From Mesorhizobium sp. M1E.F.Ca.ET.045.02.1.1 (GTDB lineage Bacteria; Pseudomonadota; Alphaproteobacteria; Rhizobiales; Rhizobiaceae), in the NCBI RefSeq assembly GCF_003952485.1, contig NZ_CP034447.1, positions 4,788,501 to 4,852,500 on the forward strand: 64,000 nt of DNA. The letters are read 5' to 3'. Each line of letters starts with the position of its first letter. The first letter of the stretch is position 1. Below are positions 9,968-19,379 of the stretch, piece by piece. Both the position numbers and the translations under genes were made by a program. The notes under the pieces are model-generated. The model did not search any database. It saw only the letters and a list, made by a program, of their open reading frames with translations, and was not told the DNA's origin.

Positions 9968-10065
9968 GCGAAAGCCGGAAAAACGCGGCAGGCGGCCCCG
10001 TCTGTCTTGCATCGATCAAGGATGCGGTTTACGCCCTCGAACCTTACTTTGAGGACGGATCAACC

Positions 10066-11370
10066 ATGCTTGACATCAAATGGATTCGCGACAACCCGAA
10101 GGCTTTGATCGATGCGCTGGTGAAGCGCTCGTGGTCGGCCGGCGACGCGCAATCCACGGTCGACGGCCTGATCGCCAGCGATGAGGCGCGGCGCGCGCAT
10201 CTCAGCGAGTTGCAGGTCAAGCAGGAGCGCCGCAACGCCGCCTCGAAGGAGATCGGCAACGCCATGCGTTCCGGCGATGCCGCGCTGGCAGAAAAGCTCA
10301 AGGGCGAAGTCAGCGACATCAAGGCGTTCATCCAGAACGGCGAGGCGCGCGAGCGCGAGCTCGATAAGGCGCTGAACGACGCACTCGCAGTGCTGCCCAA
10401 CGTGCCGCTCGACGACGTGCCAGTCGGAAAGGACGAGCACGACAATGTCGTCAAGCGCATCGTCGGCGAGGTGCCGGCGCGTCCGAACTGGGTGAAGGAG
10501 CATTTCGAGATCGGCGAAGCGCTCGGCATGATGGATTTCGAGCGGGCGGCGAAGCTGTCCGGCTCGCGCTTCACGGTGCTGAAGAGCCAGCTCGCGCGCA
10601 TGGAGCGGGCTATCGGCCAGTTCATGCTCGACCTGCACACGACCGAGCACGGCTATGAGGAGATCATCCCGCCGCTGATGGTGCGCGACGAGGTGCTTTT
10701 CGGCACCAACCAACTGCCGAAATTCGAGGAGGACCTATTCTTCACGCCGCATGGCGACGGACGCCTGGGCCTGATCCCGACGGCGGAGGTGCCGCTCACC
10801 AATCTCGTGCGCGAGGAAATCACGCCGCATGAGAAATTGCCGCTGCGCTTTACGGCGCTGACGCCGTGCTTCCGCTCGGAAGCGGGTTCAGCCGGCCGCG
10901 ATACGCGCGGCATGCTGCGTCAGCATCAGTTCTACAAGGTCGAGCTGGTGTCGATCACCGACCAGGAGAGCTCGCTTGCCGAGCATGAGCGCATGACGCA
11001 ATGCGCCGAGGAGGTGCTGAAGCGGCTCGGCCTGCCGTTCCGCACGGTGACGCTGTGCACCGGCGACATGGGTTTTGGCGCGCGCAAGACCTACGACATC
11101 GAGGTCTGGCTGCCGGGCCAGAACGCCTATCGCGAAATCTCGTCCTGCTCGGTCTGCGGCGACTTCCAGGCGCGCCGCATGGATGCCCGCTACAAGGACA
11201 AGGACGGCAAGGGCAACCGCTTTGTCCACACGCTCAACGGCTCGGGCACGGCGGTCGGCCGCGCTCTCATTGCTGTCATCGAAAACTACCAGAATGAGGA
11301 TGGCAGCGTAACCATTCCTGAAGTGCTGCGGCCTTACATGGGTGGTCTCGCGAAGATCGAATCGAAATGA
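10066..11370 (+). CDS. serS: Seryl-tRNA synthetase
   Basis: Class II synthetase that charges tRNA-Ser. The 434-residue protein starts [15 protein letters not shown], followed by the N-terminal antiparallel coiled coil that grips the tRNA (to about residue 105). The catalytic core shows motif 2, [20 protein letters not shown], and motif 3, [16 protein letters not shown], near the C-terminus. Length is typical. The ATG is preceded by GAGGA. The stop lies four bases before the surE start, so surE is probably cotranscribed. Confidence 0.98.
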   Translation: MLDIKWIRDNPKALIDALVKRSWSAGDAQSTVDGLIASDEARRAHLSELQVKQERRNAASKEIGNAMRSGDAALAEKLKGEVSDIKAFIQNGEARERELDKALNDALAVLPNVPLDDVPVGKDEHDNVVKRIVGEVPARPNWVKEHFEIGEALGMMDFERAAKLSGSRFTVLKSQLARMERAIGQFMLDLHTTEHGYEEIIPPLMVRDEVLFGTNQLPKFEEDLFFTPHGDGRLGLIPTAEVPLTNLVREEITPHEKLPLRFTALTPCFRSEAGSAGRDTRGMLRQHQFYKVELVSITDQESSLAEHERMTQCAEEVLKRLGLPFRTVTLCTGDMGFGARKTYDIEVWLPGQNAYREISSCSVCGDFQARRMDARYKDKDGKGNRFVHTLNGSGTAVGRALIAVIENYQNEDGSVTIPEVLRPYMGGLAKIESK

Positions 11371-11374
11371 GTTC

Positions 11375-12133
11375 ATGCGCATCCTGCTGACCAACGATGA
11401 CGGCATCCATGCCGAGGGGCTGGCGTCGCTCGAGCGCATTGCCCGCACGCTTTCGGATGACGTCTGGGTGGTGGCGCCCGAGCAGGACCAGTCCGGCTAC
11501 GCGCATTCGCTGTCGATCTCGGAACCGCTCAGGCTGAGGAAGATCGGCGAGAAGCATTTTGCCGTGCGCGGCACGCCGACCGACTGCGTCATCATGGGCA
11601 CGAAGAAGATCCTGCCCGAGCCGCCGGACCTCCTCCTGTCGGGCGTCAATTCCGGCGCCAACATCGCCGACGACGTTACCTACTCGGGCACCGTCGCCGG
11701 TGCCATGGAAGGCGCGCTGCTCGGCGTGCGCTCGATCGCGGTGAGCCAGGCCTATTCCTATGTCGGCGAGGACCGCGTCGTTCCCTACGAGACGACCGAG
11801 GCGCTCGCGCCGGCGCTGCTGAAGAGGCTGGTCGCGACGCCGCTGCCGGAAGGCGTTCTGCTCAACGTCAATTTCCCGAACTGTGCGCCCGACGAGATCG
11901 AAGGCACGGTCGTCACGTCGCAGGGCAAGCTCGTGCACAGCCTGTGGGTCGACGAGCGCCGCGACGGGCGCGGACTGCCTTACTACTGGCTGCGCTTCGG
12001 CCGAGAGCCGGTCGAAGGCAAGAAGGGCACGGACCTCCACGCGCTGCGCAACCGGCTGGTGTCGGTGACCCCGCTGCAGCTCGACCTCACCGCCCATGAA
12101 CTCCGCGACCAGCTTACCAAGGCATTGGCATGA
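11375..12133 (+). CDS. surE: 5'/3'-nucleotidase SurE
   Basis: Metal-dependent nucleoside-monophosphate phosphatase linked to stationary-phase survival. The ATG at 11375 gives 252 residues starting [15 protein letters not shown], where the paired Asp residues bind metal. [19 protein letters not shown] near residue 90 is the second active-site signature. A GTG at 11342 in frame overlaps serS and is unlikely to be the start. In proteobacteria surE is commonly coupled to pcm, as here. The stop codon lies in the first copy of a 17-bp duplication that separates the two genes. Confidence 0.97.
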   Translation: MRILLTNDDGIHAEGLASLERIARTLSDDVWVVAPEQDQSGYAHSLSISEPLRLRKIGEKHFAVRGTPTDCVIMGTKKILPEPPDLLLSGVNSGANIADDVTYSGTVAGAMEGALLGVRSIAVSQAYSYVGEDRVVPYETTEALAPALLKRLVATPLPEGVLLNVNFPNCAPDEIEGTVVTSQGKLVHSLWVDERRDGRGLPYYWLRFGREPVEGKKGTDLHALRNRLVSVTPLQLDLTAHELRDQLTKALA

Positions 12134-12152
12134 ACAAGGCATTGGCATGAAC
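12119..12152 (+). repeat. 17-bp tandem duplication at the surE/pcm junction
   Basis: AAGGCATTGGCATGAAC occurs twice head to tail at 12119-12135 and 12136-12152. The first copy holds the surE stop, overlapping an ATG (ATGA). The second copy holds the ATG of pcm. The ATG of the first copy opens a six-codon frame, M-N-K-A-L-A, that stops inside the second copy. Confidence 0.95.
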
Positions 12153-12800
12153 ACGACCCTCGACGACCGCGAAGGTTTTGCCGCTTTCCTGCTTCGCCTG
12201 CGCGGCAGGGGCACGGCGCCGAAGGCGCTGATCGCCGCCTTCGAGGCGACGCCGCGGCGCGGTTTCCTGTCCGCGCAGTTCCATCCGATCGCCTGGTCGG
12301 AAGGCATGCTGCCGATCGAATGCGGGGAGGCGATCGAAGGCGCGGATCTGCAGGCGGCGGTGATCGCGGCTTTAGCCATCGAGCCGGGCAACCGCGTGCT
12401 CGAGATCGGCACCGGATCGGGCTACACTGCCGCTGTGATGTCGCGGCTCGCTGCGCGCGTGGTCACCGTCGACCGCTACAAAACCTTGACCGAACAGGCA
12501 AAGCAGCGCTTCGAGGCGCTGGGCATCAGCAATGCCATCGTGCGCCAGGCAGATGCCTCCAACGGCCTGCCCAACGAAGGCCCGTTCGACCGCATTGTCG
12601 CCTGGGCGGCCTTCGAGAGCTTGCCGCGCTTCCTGCTCGATCAATTGTCGAGCGGCGGCATCGTCATCGCGCCGATCGGCCCGGAGGAGGGCGAGCAGGT
12701 GCTGGCCAAGCTTACCAAGGTCGGCAGCCGTTTCGAGCGCGAGGACATCGGCATGGTCAGGCTGCAGCCAATCCTGCGCAGCGTCGCCGCGGTGATCTAA
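12147..12800 (+). CDS. pcm: Protein-L-isoaspartate O-methyltransferase family
   Basis: SAM-dependent methyltransferase that begins repair of isoaspartyl residues in aged proteins. ATG 12147 gives 217 residues starting MNTTLDDREGFAAFLL; an earlier ATG at 12096 overlaps surE deeply and lacks conservation. The SAM-binding motif I reads VLEIGTGSGYTAAVMSRLA near residue 83. The family PRxxF element appears as PRRGFLSAQF, but the usual PIGxGQT stretch is changed to PIECGEAI, so the substrate range may differ from canonical Pcm. It is coupled to surE and probably part of the serS-surE-pcm unit. Confidence 0.85.
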   Translation: MNTTLDDREGFAAFLLRLRGRGTAPKALIAAFEATPRRGFLSAQFHPIAWSEGMLPIECGEAIEGADLQAAVIAALAIEPGNRVLEIGTGSGYTAAVMSRLAARVVTVDRYKTLTEQAKQRFEALGISNAIVRQADASNGLPNEGPFDRIVAWAAFESLPRFLLDQLSSGGIVIAPIGPEEGEQVLAKLTKVGSRFEREDIGMVRLQPILRSVAAVI

Positions 12801-12820
12801 CTGGGTTGGGATTCAGGTGA

Positions 12821-12953
12821 GGCCGGCCTGCAAATGCTTCCGGCCATCGTCGACCGAAGCACTCATGAGTGGCGTGGCAATTAAATTAGGGTTTCGGCCG
12901 GCGTAGGCTGGTGCTCGCGTGCCTTTCTCGACTCGAGCTAACCTGAATCTCAG
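12821..12953. repeat. Dispersed intergenic repeat, copy A
   Basis: Related to 38658-38832. The two copies share 17 identical bases, CCGAAGCACTCATGAGT (12854-12870 and 38703-38719). They also share flanking blocks such as GCCGGCCTGC and a closing CTGA..GAATCTCA. Neither copy holds a convincing gene. Confidence 0.65.
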
Positions 12954-13081
12954 CTCGCCCCAAGCGGCCCTCGAAAATGTTTTAAGAAAATTTTCGTCGG
13001 ATTCTAATGGGTTAACCCCGCAGTAACATTAACGCGCTTTAATCATGGCCAATGTGTACCGGGTCTGTGCGGGTTAGTGCG

Positions 13082-14614
13082 ATGCAATTCAATGGTTTGA
13101 AGGCAAACGGACGCAATCTGGCGCGCGGCTGCGCCATCCTCGTGATCGCCGGCGCCGCGGCCGGGTGCAGCTCGCAGGCCATGCGCTTCAACGGTGTCGA
13201 CGACGTCTTCACGTCGTCCACCAACAACCAGCGCTCCATCATCAGCAAGCAGAACGCCGACCAGCCCTATCCGGGCGATATGGCCGCGCCGGCGCCGGTC
13301 GACGGCAGCCACACCCAGTCGGTGAGCCGCTCCAGCCTCGAGCCGGTGACGTCGCAGCAGTTGCCTCCGCCCTCGCAGCAGGCCGCTGCACCCGCAAAGC
13401 CGATGCGCACCGCCTCGGCCCCGGCGCTCGCGCCAGCTCCCGCCGCGCCGCATCTCGACAAGACGACCACCGGCACCGTCGCGCCGGCCGCGAAGCCGTT
13501 CAAGACCGCCGAGCCCGATGCCGTGCGCAACGCAAGTGCCGCGCCGCACGCGACCGAGATCGTGGTCCGGGAAGGCGAGACGATTTCGGGCCTCGCGCGG
13601 CAGTATCATGTGCCGGCCGATGCGATCATCAAGGTCAACGGGCTGGATGCCGGCAAGGGTATCAGGACCGGTCAGAAAATCGTCATCCCCGCCTATGCCT
13701 ATTCGAGCAAGGCCGAGCCGAAGGTTGCCGACAACACCAAGCCCGCTACGCCGAAACAGCCTGCCGGAGCGCCGGAGAAGGTTGCCGTGCTGCCGCAGCA
13801 GCCGAAAGTCAAGGACGGCAAGTCGACTGCGCAGGTCGATGCATCGGCTGCCGCCAGCGGCTCGAAGAACGTCAAGCCCGCGCCGCAGATGGCCGAGGCC
13901 AAGCCGGCCGGCGCCGGGGGCACCTACACCGTCCAGCAGGGCGATTCCCTGTCTTCGATTGCCCGCAAGACCGGCGTCAGCGCCACGGCGCTCAAGCAGG
14001 CCAACGGCATGAAGGACGGCCTCTTGAAGATCGGCCAGACGCTCAAGGTCCCGGCCGGCGGCACGGTTGTCGCCGCCGCCAAGCCTGCAGCGACTGCCGC
14101 CAAGCCTGCCGTCGATCCGGTAACGACGGCGACCACGCCGCCGGCGAAGACCACGCCGTCGGAGACGCTCGCCTCCTACACGCCGCCGAAGAAGGACGCC
14201 AAGGTCATCCAGCAGGCCGAGGACGACGATGCGGTGGCGCCGGATGCGACCGGCATCGGCAAGATGCGCTGGCCGGTGCGTGGGCGCGTCATCTCCGGCT
14301 TCGGCTCCGGCAAGGATGGCGTCGACATCGCGGTGCCGGAAGGAACGCCGATCAAGGCGGCCGAGAACGGCGTCGTCATCTATGCGGGCGACGGCCTCAA
14401 GGAATTCGGCAATACCGTTTTGGTGCGCCACGAGAACGGACTGGTCACCGTCTACGGTCACGCCAGCTCGATCGAGGTGCAGCGCGGCCAGAAGGTCAAG
14501 CGCGGCCAGGAGATCGCGCTGTCCGGCATGAGCGGCACCACCGACTCGCCGAAGCTGCACTTCGAAGTGCGCAAGAATTCGGCCCCGGTCGACCCGTCCG
14601 GCTACCTCGAATAG
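13082..14614 (+). CDS. LysM / degenerate LytM (M23) lipoprotein, NlpD/DipM-like
   Basis: The ATG at 13082 gives a 510-residue precursor with a lipoprotein signal ending AGAAAGC, so it should be anchored in the envelope. Two LysM peptidoglycan-binding repeats are visible, around 13555-13690 (VVREGETISGLARQY) and 13921-14055 (YTVQQGDSLSSIARKTG). The C-terminal M23 domain starts near RWPVRGRVISGFGSG. In active LytM enzymes the zinc ligands are H-x-G-x-D and H-x-H. Here the first reads KDGVDIAVP and the second KLHFEVR, so two of the ligand histidines are missing. This fits a non-catalytic amidase activator such as NlpD or EnvC. An in-frame ATG at 13052 is possible but moves the signal peptide inward. 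Confidence 0.9.
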   Translation: MQFNGLKANGRNLARGCAILVIAGAAAGCSSQAMRFNGVDDVFTSSTNNQRSIISKQNADQPYPGDMAAPAPVDGSHTQSVSRSSLEPVTSQQLPPPSQQAAAPAKPMRTASAPALAPAPAAPHLDKTTTGTVAPAAKPFKTAEPDAVRNASAAPHATEIVVREGETISGLARQYHVPADAIIKVNGLDAGKGIRTGQKIVIPAYAYSSKAEPKVADNTKPATPKQPAGAPEKVAVLPQQPKVKDGKSTAQVDASAAASGSKNVKPAPQMAEAKPAGAGGTYTVQQGDSLSSIARKTGVSATALKQANGMKDGLLKIGQTLKVPAGGTVVAAAKPAATAAKPAVDPVTTATTPPAKTTPSETLASYTPPKKDAKVIQQAEDDDAVAPDATGIGKMRWPVRGRVISGFGSGKDGVDIAVPEGTPIKAAENGVVIYAGDGLKEFGNTVLVRHENGLVTVYGHASSIEVQRGQKVKRGQEIALSGMSGTTDSPKLHFEVRKNSAPVDPSGYLE

Positions 14615-14664
14615 AACAAGAACAATTGCGGGCCGCCTGACCTCCAGTCCGGCCCGCCGTCTTC

Positions 14665-14692
14665 AGCCCGCTCCGCCAGGGGCGGGCTTTTT
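14665..14692 (+). terminator. Intrinsic terminator after the LysM/M23 lipoprotein
   Basis: AGCCCGC at 14665-14671 pairs with GCGGGCT at 14682-14688 and is followed by TTTT. It lies 51 bases after the stop codon. Confidence 0.85.
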
Positions 14693-14706
14693 CAGTTGTC
14701 TTGTTT

Positions 14707-14776
14707 GACCATGATCTTGTCCGAAAACCGGCTTCCAATTTTTGCTTTGCTGACCTTCCGGTTCGGGATCATGGTC
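14707..14776. repeat. Intergenic palindrome with AAAACCG core (copy 2)
   Basis: GACCATGATC...GTCCGAAAACCGG at 14707-14731 pairs with CCGGTTCGGGATCATGGTC at 14758-14776. The core is the shared CCGAAAACCG. It lies between convergent genes. Confidence 0.8.
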
Positions 14777-14780
14777 GCGG

Positions 14781-15653
14781 TCAATCCTTAAGCGGCTTGC
14801 CAAGCCGGCCGGCCAGATCCTGCGTGAACTGCCAGGCGACGCGGCCGGAGCGGCTGCCGCGCGTCGTTGCCCATTCGAGCGCCTCGGCGCGCAGCGTTTC
14901 GGCGTCGATCTTCAGGTCGTGATAGCGGACGTAGCCGTCGATCATGTCGAGATATTCGTCCTGCGAGCATTTGTGGAAGCCGAGCCACAGGCCGAAGCGG
15001 TCCGAGAGCGAGACCTTTTCCTCTACTGCCTCCGACGGGTTGATGGCGGTCGAGCGCTCATTGTCGATCATGTCGCGCGGCAGCAGATGCCGTCTATTCG
15101 ACGTGGCGTAGAAGATGACGTTGGCCGGCCGGCCCTCGACGCCGCCTTCGAGCGCCGCCTTCAGCGACTTGTAGGAGGTGTCGTCGTGGTCGAAGGACAG
15201 GTCGTCGCAAAACAGGATGAAGCGATGGGGCGCCGCCTTCAGCAGGCCCATGAGCTTGGGCAGCGTGTCGATGTCCTCGCGGTGGATCTCGATCAGCTTG
15301 AGCGGGAGGTCGAGCTTGTCCGAGGCGTTGACCTTGGCGTGCACGGCCTTGACCAGCGACGACTTGCCCATGCCGCGCGCGCCCCAGAGCAGCACATTGT
15401 TGGCCGCAAAGCCCGAAGCGAAGCGCTCGGTGTTGTCGAGCAGGATGTCGCGAACCCGGTCGACGCCACGGATCAGACCGATATCGACGCGGTTGACCTT
15501 GCGCACCGGCTCCAGATGGCCGGGATCGGCTTGCCAGACGAAACAATCGGCCACGCCGAGGTCGGTCTCCGGCACGGGTGGCGGGGCGAGGCGGGAGACC
15601 GCTTCGATCAGGCGGTCGAGCTTCTTGTTCAGGGCATCCTGGCTATCGGTCAT
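14781..15653 (-). CDS. AAA+ ATPase, DUF815 family
   Basis: The ATG at 15653 gives 290 residues starting MTDSQDALNKKLDRLIEAV. A Walker A motif, GARGMGKSS, lies at residues 91-99, and a Walker B-like FILFCDDLSF follows about 70 residues later. DUF815 proteins are cytoplasmic P-loop ATPases widespread in alphaproteobacteria with no settled role. The reading frame extends upstream to 15740, but that part overlaps a degenerate palindrome and is unlikely to be translated. The gene stands alone on the minus strand, divergent from yajC-secDF. Confidence 0.85.
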   Translation of the reverse strand: MTDSQDALNKKLDRLIEAVSRLAPPPVPETDLGVADCFVWQADPGHLEPVRKVNRVDIGLIRGVDRVRDILLDNTERFASGFAANNVLLWGARGMGKSSLVKAVHAKVNASDKLDLPLKLIEIHREDIDTLPKLMGLLKAAPHRFILFCDDLSFDHDDTSYKSLKAALEGGVEGRPANVIFYATSNRRHLLPRDMIDNERSTAINPSEAVEEKVSLSDRFGLWLGFHKCSQDEYLDMIDGYVRYHDLKIDAETLRAEALEWATTRGSRSGRVAWQFTQDLAGRLGKPLKD

Positions 15654-15833
15654 TTCGGATCTTTGTCCTGGCATCTCGGAATGCGGATAAAGCTTCATGG
15701 CGGCGCTGCAAGAACCAGCCCCAAGCTTTTGTTGGAGCATGATCTTTTGGGCAAGGCCGAAGCCGCTTCCCGCTGCGACGCTCTAGCACGCGCCAAACGG
15801 CTGGAAAAGCAACGGATTCGCCAGCCCGCGCAG

Positions 15834-15861
15834 TTGCATTGGCAACTTTACCGACTATATT
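15834..15861 (+). promoter_or_regulatory. Candidate sigma-70 promoter for yajC-secDF
   Basis: TTGCAT at 15834-15839 and TATATT at 15856-15861 are separated by 16 bases and lie 57 bases before the yajC ATG. The match is reasonable but was found by eye only. Confidence 0.45.
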
Positions 15862-15918
15862 CCGCCCAAATTTTGCGGGGCCGCCCCGGGCGGTTTTCAA
15901 TCATCCAGGAGTTTCTTG

Positions 15919-16257
15919 ATGTTCGTCACACCGGCATACGCCCAAGGCGTCGGCACCTCGCCCGATATGTTCATCAGCATTTTGCCGTTTGTCCTGATTT
16001 TCGTGATCATGTATTTTCTGATCATCAGGCCGCAGCGCACGCAGCTGAAGAAGCGCCAGGAGATGCTGGCCGCGGTGCGCCGCGGCGATACGGTGGTGAC
16101 CGGCGGCGGCTTCGTCGGCAAGGTGACCAAGGTGATCGACGACAATGAGCTGGAGATCGACCTTGGCGGCGGAACCAAGGTGACGGCGCTGCGCTCGACG
16201 ATCTCCGACGTGCGCGTCAAGGGCGAGCCGGTGGCGAACCAGAACGCCAAGAAGTAA
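15919..16257 (+). CDS. yajC: Preprotein translocase subunit YajC
   Basis: Small accessory subunit of the SecDF-YajC complex in the inner membrane. ATG 15919 (preceded by CAGGAG) gives 112 residues. One membrane segment, MFISILPFVLIFVIMYFLII, is followed by the diagnostic RPQRTQLKKRQEM and the cytoplasmic domain with GDTVVTGGGFVGKV. It stands just upstream of secDF, the usual operon order, so both are probably made from one transcript. Confidence 0.96.
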   Translation: MFVTPAYAQGVGTSPDMFISILPFVLIFVIMYFLIIRPQRTQLKKRQEMLAAVRRGDTVVTGGGFVGKVTKVIDDNELEIDLGGGTKVTALRSTISDVRVKGEPVANQNAKK

Positions 16258-16312
16258 TCATCACCTCGATGGCGGAACGCTGCCGCTTGTACGCCTGAAC
16301 GGATAAGAACGA

Positions 16313-18862
16313 ATGCTGTATTTCTCGCGCCTGAAGATGATCCTGATCTGGCTGGCTGTGGCCGTCACAGTGATCCTCGCCGCGCCCAATCTCTTCCCGG
16401 CAAGCACGCTGGCGCAACTGCCGAGCTGGGTGCCGAAACGGCAGATGACGCTCGGCCTCGACCTTCAAGGCGGCTCGCACATCCTGCTCCAGATGGATCA
16501 GAACGATCTGATCAAGGACCAACTGGAGACGACGCGCGACGAGATCAGGACCCTGCTGCGCGAAGCCAAGATCAACTATACCGGGCTTTCCGGCACCGGT
16601 CGCACCGTGCAGGTGCGCATCAGCGACCAGAACCAGGTCGATGCGGCCAAGGCAGCGCTGAAACCCATTACAAATCCGGTAAATGCCGGTCTATTCACCG
16701 GCGGCTCCGTTCAGTCGATGACGCTGGATGATTCAGAGCCTGGGCTGCTGAAATTTACCGTCACGGATGCCGGCCTCAAGTACCGGACCACAACGGCGTT
16801 GTCACAGGCAATCGAAGTTGTCGAACGACGCGTCAACGCGCTTGGCACGACCGAGCCGATCGTGCAGCGGCAGGGTGACGATCGCATCCTCGTTCAGGTG
16901 CCTGGCCTTCAGAACCCTCAGCGGCTTAAGGACATTATCGGCCAGACCGCCAAGCTGACGTTCCAGATGGTCGACACCTCGATGCCGGTCCAGGACGCCA
17001 TGAAAGGCCGGCCGCCGGCTGGCGACTCGATCCTGTATTCTCAAGACGATCCTCCGGTTCCCTATTTGGTGGAGAACCGCGTCATCGTGTCGGGCGAAGA
17101 CCTGTCGCAGGCGACGCCGACCTATAATTCGCAGACAAACGAGCCAGTGGTTTCGTTTACGTTCAATTCGCGAGGCGCCACCCGGTTCGGTCAGGCGACC
17201 CAGCAGAATGTCGGTAAACCTTTCGCCATCGTCCTCGACAACCAGGTCATTTCGGCGCCCGTCATCCGTGAACCTATTCTCGGCGGCACGGGGCAGATTT
17301 CAGGCAACTTCACAGCCGAGAGCGCCAACGATCTCGCCGTGCTGCTGCGCGCCGGCGCCTTGCCGGCCAAACTCACCATCATTGAAGAGCGCACGGTGGG
17401 TCCGGGCCTTGGTCAGGATTCGATCCATGCCGGCAAGATCGCGGGCGTGATCGGCTCGATCCTCGTCGTCGCCTTCATGTTCGTGGCCTACGGCTTCCTC
17501 GGCTTCCTCGCCAATGTGGCTTTGGCCGTGCACGTTGCGATGATCGTGGGGGCGCTGTCACTGCTTGGCGCAACGCTCACTTTGCCAGGTATCGCGGGTA
17601 TCGTGCTGACCATCGGCATGGCCGTGGACTCCAACGTTCTGATTTACGAGCGCATACGCGAAGAGCGACGAAATGGCCGCTCCGTCATCCAGGCGATCGA
17701 CACCGGTTTCTCCAAGGCGCTGGCGACGATCGTCGACTCCAACGTCACGTCGCTGATCGCGACCGTGGTGCTGTTCTTTCTTGGCACCGGTCCGGTCAAG
17801 GGCTTCGCCATCACCTACGCCATCGGCATCCTGACCACGGTGTTCACCGCCTTCACCTTCACCCGGATGCTGGTCGCGATCTGGCTGCGCCGTGCCCGCC
17901 CGAAGGAATTGCCAAGGGCGCCCGTCACCTTCATCCCGCCGGGCACCAAGATCCCGTTCATGGGGATCCGCCGCTGGACGTTCGCCTTGTCCAGCGTGCT
18001 GTCGATCCTGTCGGTCGTCGGGTTCCTGACCATCGACATCAATTACGGCATCGACTTCAAGGGCGGCTCGATGATCGAGGTGCAGTCCAAGCAGGGCGAC
18101 GCCGATCTCGGCGACATCCGCAGCAGGCTATCCGAGCTCAACATCGGCGAGATCCAGGTGCAGCAGTTCGGCGCCCCGAATGACGTCCTGATCCGCGTCG
18201 GAACACAAGATGCCGGCGAGAATGCCGAGCAGACGGTTATCGACAAGGTGAGGGGCGAGCTCCAGGATCAATACGACTTCCGTCGCGTCGAAGTGGTGGG
18301 TCCGACGGTTTCCGGAGAGCTGGCCAAGCAGGGCACGATCGCGATGTTGATCGCGCTGGTCGGCATCCTGCTCTATGTCTGGTTCCGCTTCGAATGGCAG
18401 TTCGCGGTGGGCGCGATCGTCGCGACCGTCCACGACGTGGTGATGACGATCGGCTTCTTCGTCATATCCGGATTGGAGTTCAACCAGTCGTCGCTGGCGG
18501 CGATCCTGACCATCATCGGCTACTCATTGAACGACACGATTGTCGTCTATGACCGCGTTCGCGAGGATCTCAGAAAATACAAGAAGATGCCGCTGCCGCA
18601 GCTCTTGAACAATGCCATCAACGAGACGCTGTCGAGGACGACGCTGACCTCGGTCACGACATCGCTGGCGCTGTTGGCTCTGGTGCTGTTCGGCGGCGAG
18701 GTGATCCGTTCCTTCACGCTGGCGATGCTGTTCGGCGTGGTGTTCGGCACCTATTCGTCGATCTTCATCGCCGCGCCGCTGCTGATCCTCTTCAAGTTGC
18801 GGCCGCAATCCGCGACCGCCGAGGAGACGAAGACGGCGAACGGCAAGGCCGTGACGACCTGA
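16313..18862 (+). CDS. secDF: Fused protein translocase subunit SecDF
   Basis: A single 849-residue protein joins SecD and SecF, which pull exported proteins out of the Sec channel using the proton gradient. The SecD half (to about residue 530) has an N-terminal membrane helix, a large periplasmic domain that includes GLDLQGGSHILL, and membrane helices carrying GMAVDSNVLIYERIREE. The SecF half begins about residue 545 with another membrane helix, has GIDFKGGSMIEV, and ends with GYSLNDTIVVYDRVRE and further helices. Twelve membrane segments are expected. Fused SecDF is found in many alphaproteobacteria. A strong inverted repeat follows the stop. Confidence 0.97.
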   Translation: MLYFSRLKMILIWLAVAVTVILAAPNLFPASTLAQLPSWVPKRQMTLGLDLQGGSHILLQMDQNDLIKDQLETTRDEIRTLLREAKINYTGLSGTGRTVQVRISDQNQVDAAKAALKPITNPVNAGLFTGGSVQSMTLDDSEPGLLKFTVTDAGLKYRTTTALSQAIEVVERRVNALGTTEPIVQRQGDDRILVQVPGLQNPQRLKDIIGQTAKLTFQMVDTSMPVQDAMKGRPPAGDSILYSQDDPPVPYLVENRVIVSGEDLSQATPTYNSQTNEPVVSFTFNSRGATRFGQATQQNVGKPFAIVLDNQVISAPVIREPILGGTGQISGNFTAESANDLAVLLRAGALPAKLTIIEERTVGPGLGQDSIHAGKIAGVIGSILVVAFMFVAYGFLGFLANVALAVHVAMIVGALSLLGATLTLPGIAGIVLTIGMAVDSNVLIYERIREERRNGRSVIQAIDTGFSKALATIVDSNVTSLIATVVLFFLGTGPVKGFAITYAIGILTTVFTAFTFTRMLVAIWLRRARPKELPRAPVTFIPPGTKIPFMGIRRWTFALSSVLSILSVVGFLTIDINYGIDFKGGSMIEVQSKQGDADLGDIRSRLSELNIGEIQVQQFGAPNDVLIRVGTQDAGENAEQTVIDKVRGELQDQYDFRRVEVVGPTVSGELAKQGTIAMLIALVGILLYVWFRFEWQFAVGAIVATVHDVVMTIGFFVISGLEFNQSSLAAILTIIGYSLNDTIVVYDRVREDLRKYKKMPLPQLLNNAINETLSRTTLTSVTTSLALLALVLFGGEVIRSFTLAMLFGVVFGTYSSIFIAAPLLILFKLRPQSATAEETKTANGKAVTT

Positions 18863-18870
18863 CGCCGTCA

Positions 18871-18918
18871 GAGCCGGATGATTTCAGGTCGAGTCGACCT
18901 GAAATCTGAATCCGGCTC
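18871..18918 (+). terminator. Long inverted repeat after secDF, probable terminator
   Basis: GAGCCGGA and TCCGGCTC form the outer arms, and TTTCAGGTCGA and TCGACCTGAAA the inner arms, with small bulges. It starts nine bases after the secDF stop. There is no long T-run, so it may stabilise the 3' end rather than terminate. Confidence 0.55.
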
Positions 18919-18931
18919 TGAATCAAAGAGA

Positions 18932-18984
18932 TAGAGCATGATATCGTCCGAAAACCGCTCCACACTTTTCGGCATCATGCTCTA
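18932..18984. repeat. Intergenic palindrome with AAAACCG core (copy 3)
   Basis: TAGAGCATGAT at 18932-18942 pairs with ATCATGCTCTA at 18974-18984. Inside, CCGAAAACCGCTCCACACTT leads into TTCGG. This is the clearest copy of the family. Confidence 0.85.
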
Positions 18985-18989
18985 GACCC

Positions 18990-19379
18990 ATGGCCAAAGG
19001 CATCATCATCCGCGAGGCGCATTTCCCGGGCAGGGCGCCGATTGAGGCTTATGGTAATGGCGGCTTCCGCTTTGCCGACATGTCGCATCGCGGATCGCTT
19101 TTGTGCCTGCCGTCGGGCATTCATGGCTGGGAGCCGGCCGATCCGCTGGCGCTGAAAGCCTCGGACTTCGACAAGCTTTTCGCCCAAGCGGACAGGGTTG
19201 AGATCCTGCTCGTCGGCACCGGCAAGGATCTGCGGCCGCTGCCGGGTGCACTGCGCGCCGCGCTCAAGCAAGCCGGCATCTCTGCCGATCCGATGTCGAC
19301 GGGGGCGGCCGTGCGCACCTACAACGTGCTTCTGGCCGAGGACCGCGCCGTGGCCGCAGCGCTGATTGCCGTCGATTGA
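18990..19379 (+). CDS. Mth938/DUF498 family protein (NDUFAF3-like)
   Basis: A 129-residue soluble protein of the Mth938-like fold, starting MAKGIIIREAHFPGRAPIEA, with the family core PSGIHGW near residue 44 and VEILLVGTGKDLRPLP near residue 70. The human member NDUFAF3 is an assembly factor of respiratory complex I. The bacterial function is not settled. It follows secDF and its stop codon is directly followed by the ATG of the next gene, a relative of another complex I assembly factor (NDUFAF6). I infer that the two genes act in the same process. Confidence 0.85.
   Translation: MAKGIIIREAHFPGRAPIEAYGNGGFRFADMSHRGSLLCLPSGIHGWEPADPLALKASDFDKLFAQADRVEILLVGTGKDLRPLPGALRAALKQAGISADPMSTGAAVRTYNVLLAEDRAVAAALIAVD

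Noticed and set aside
15653..15740. Longer start of the DUF815 ATPase at 15740
   Set aside because: The extra residues overlap a degenerate palindrome and do not look like protein; ATG 15653 fits the family.
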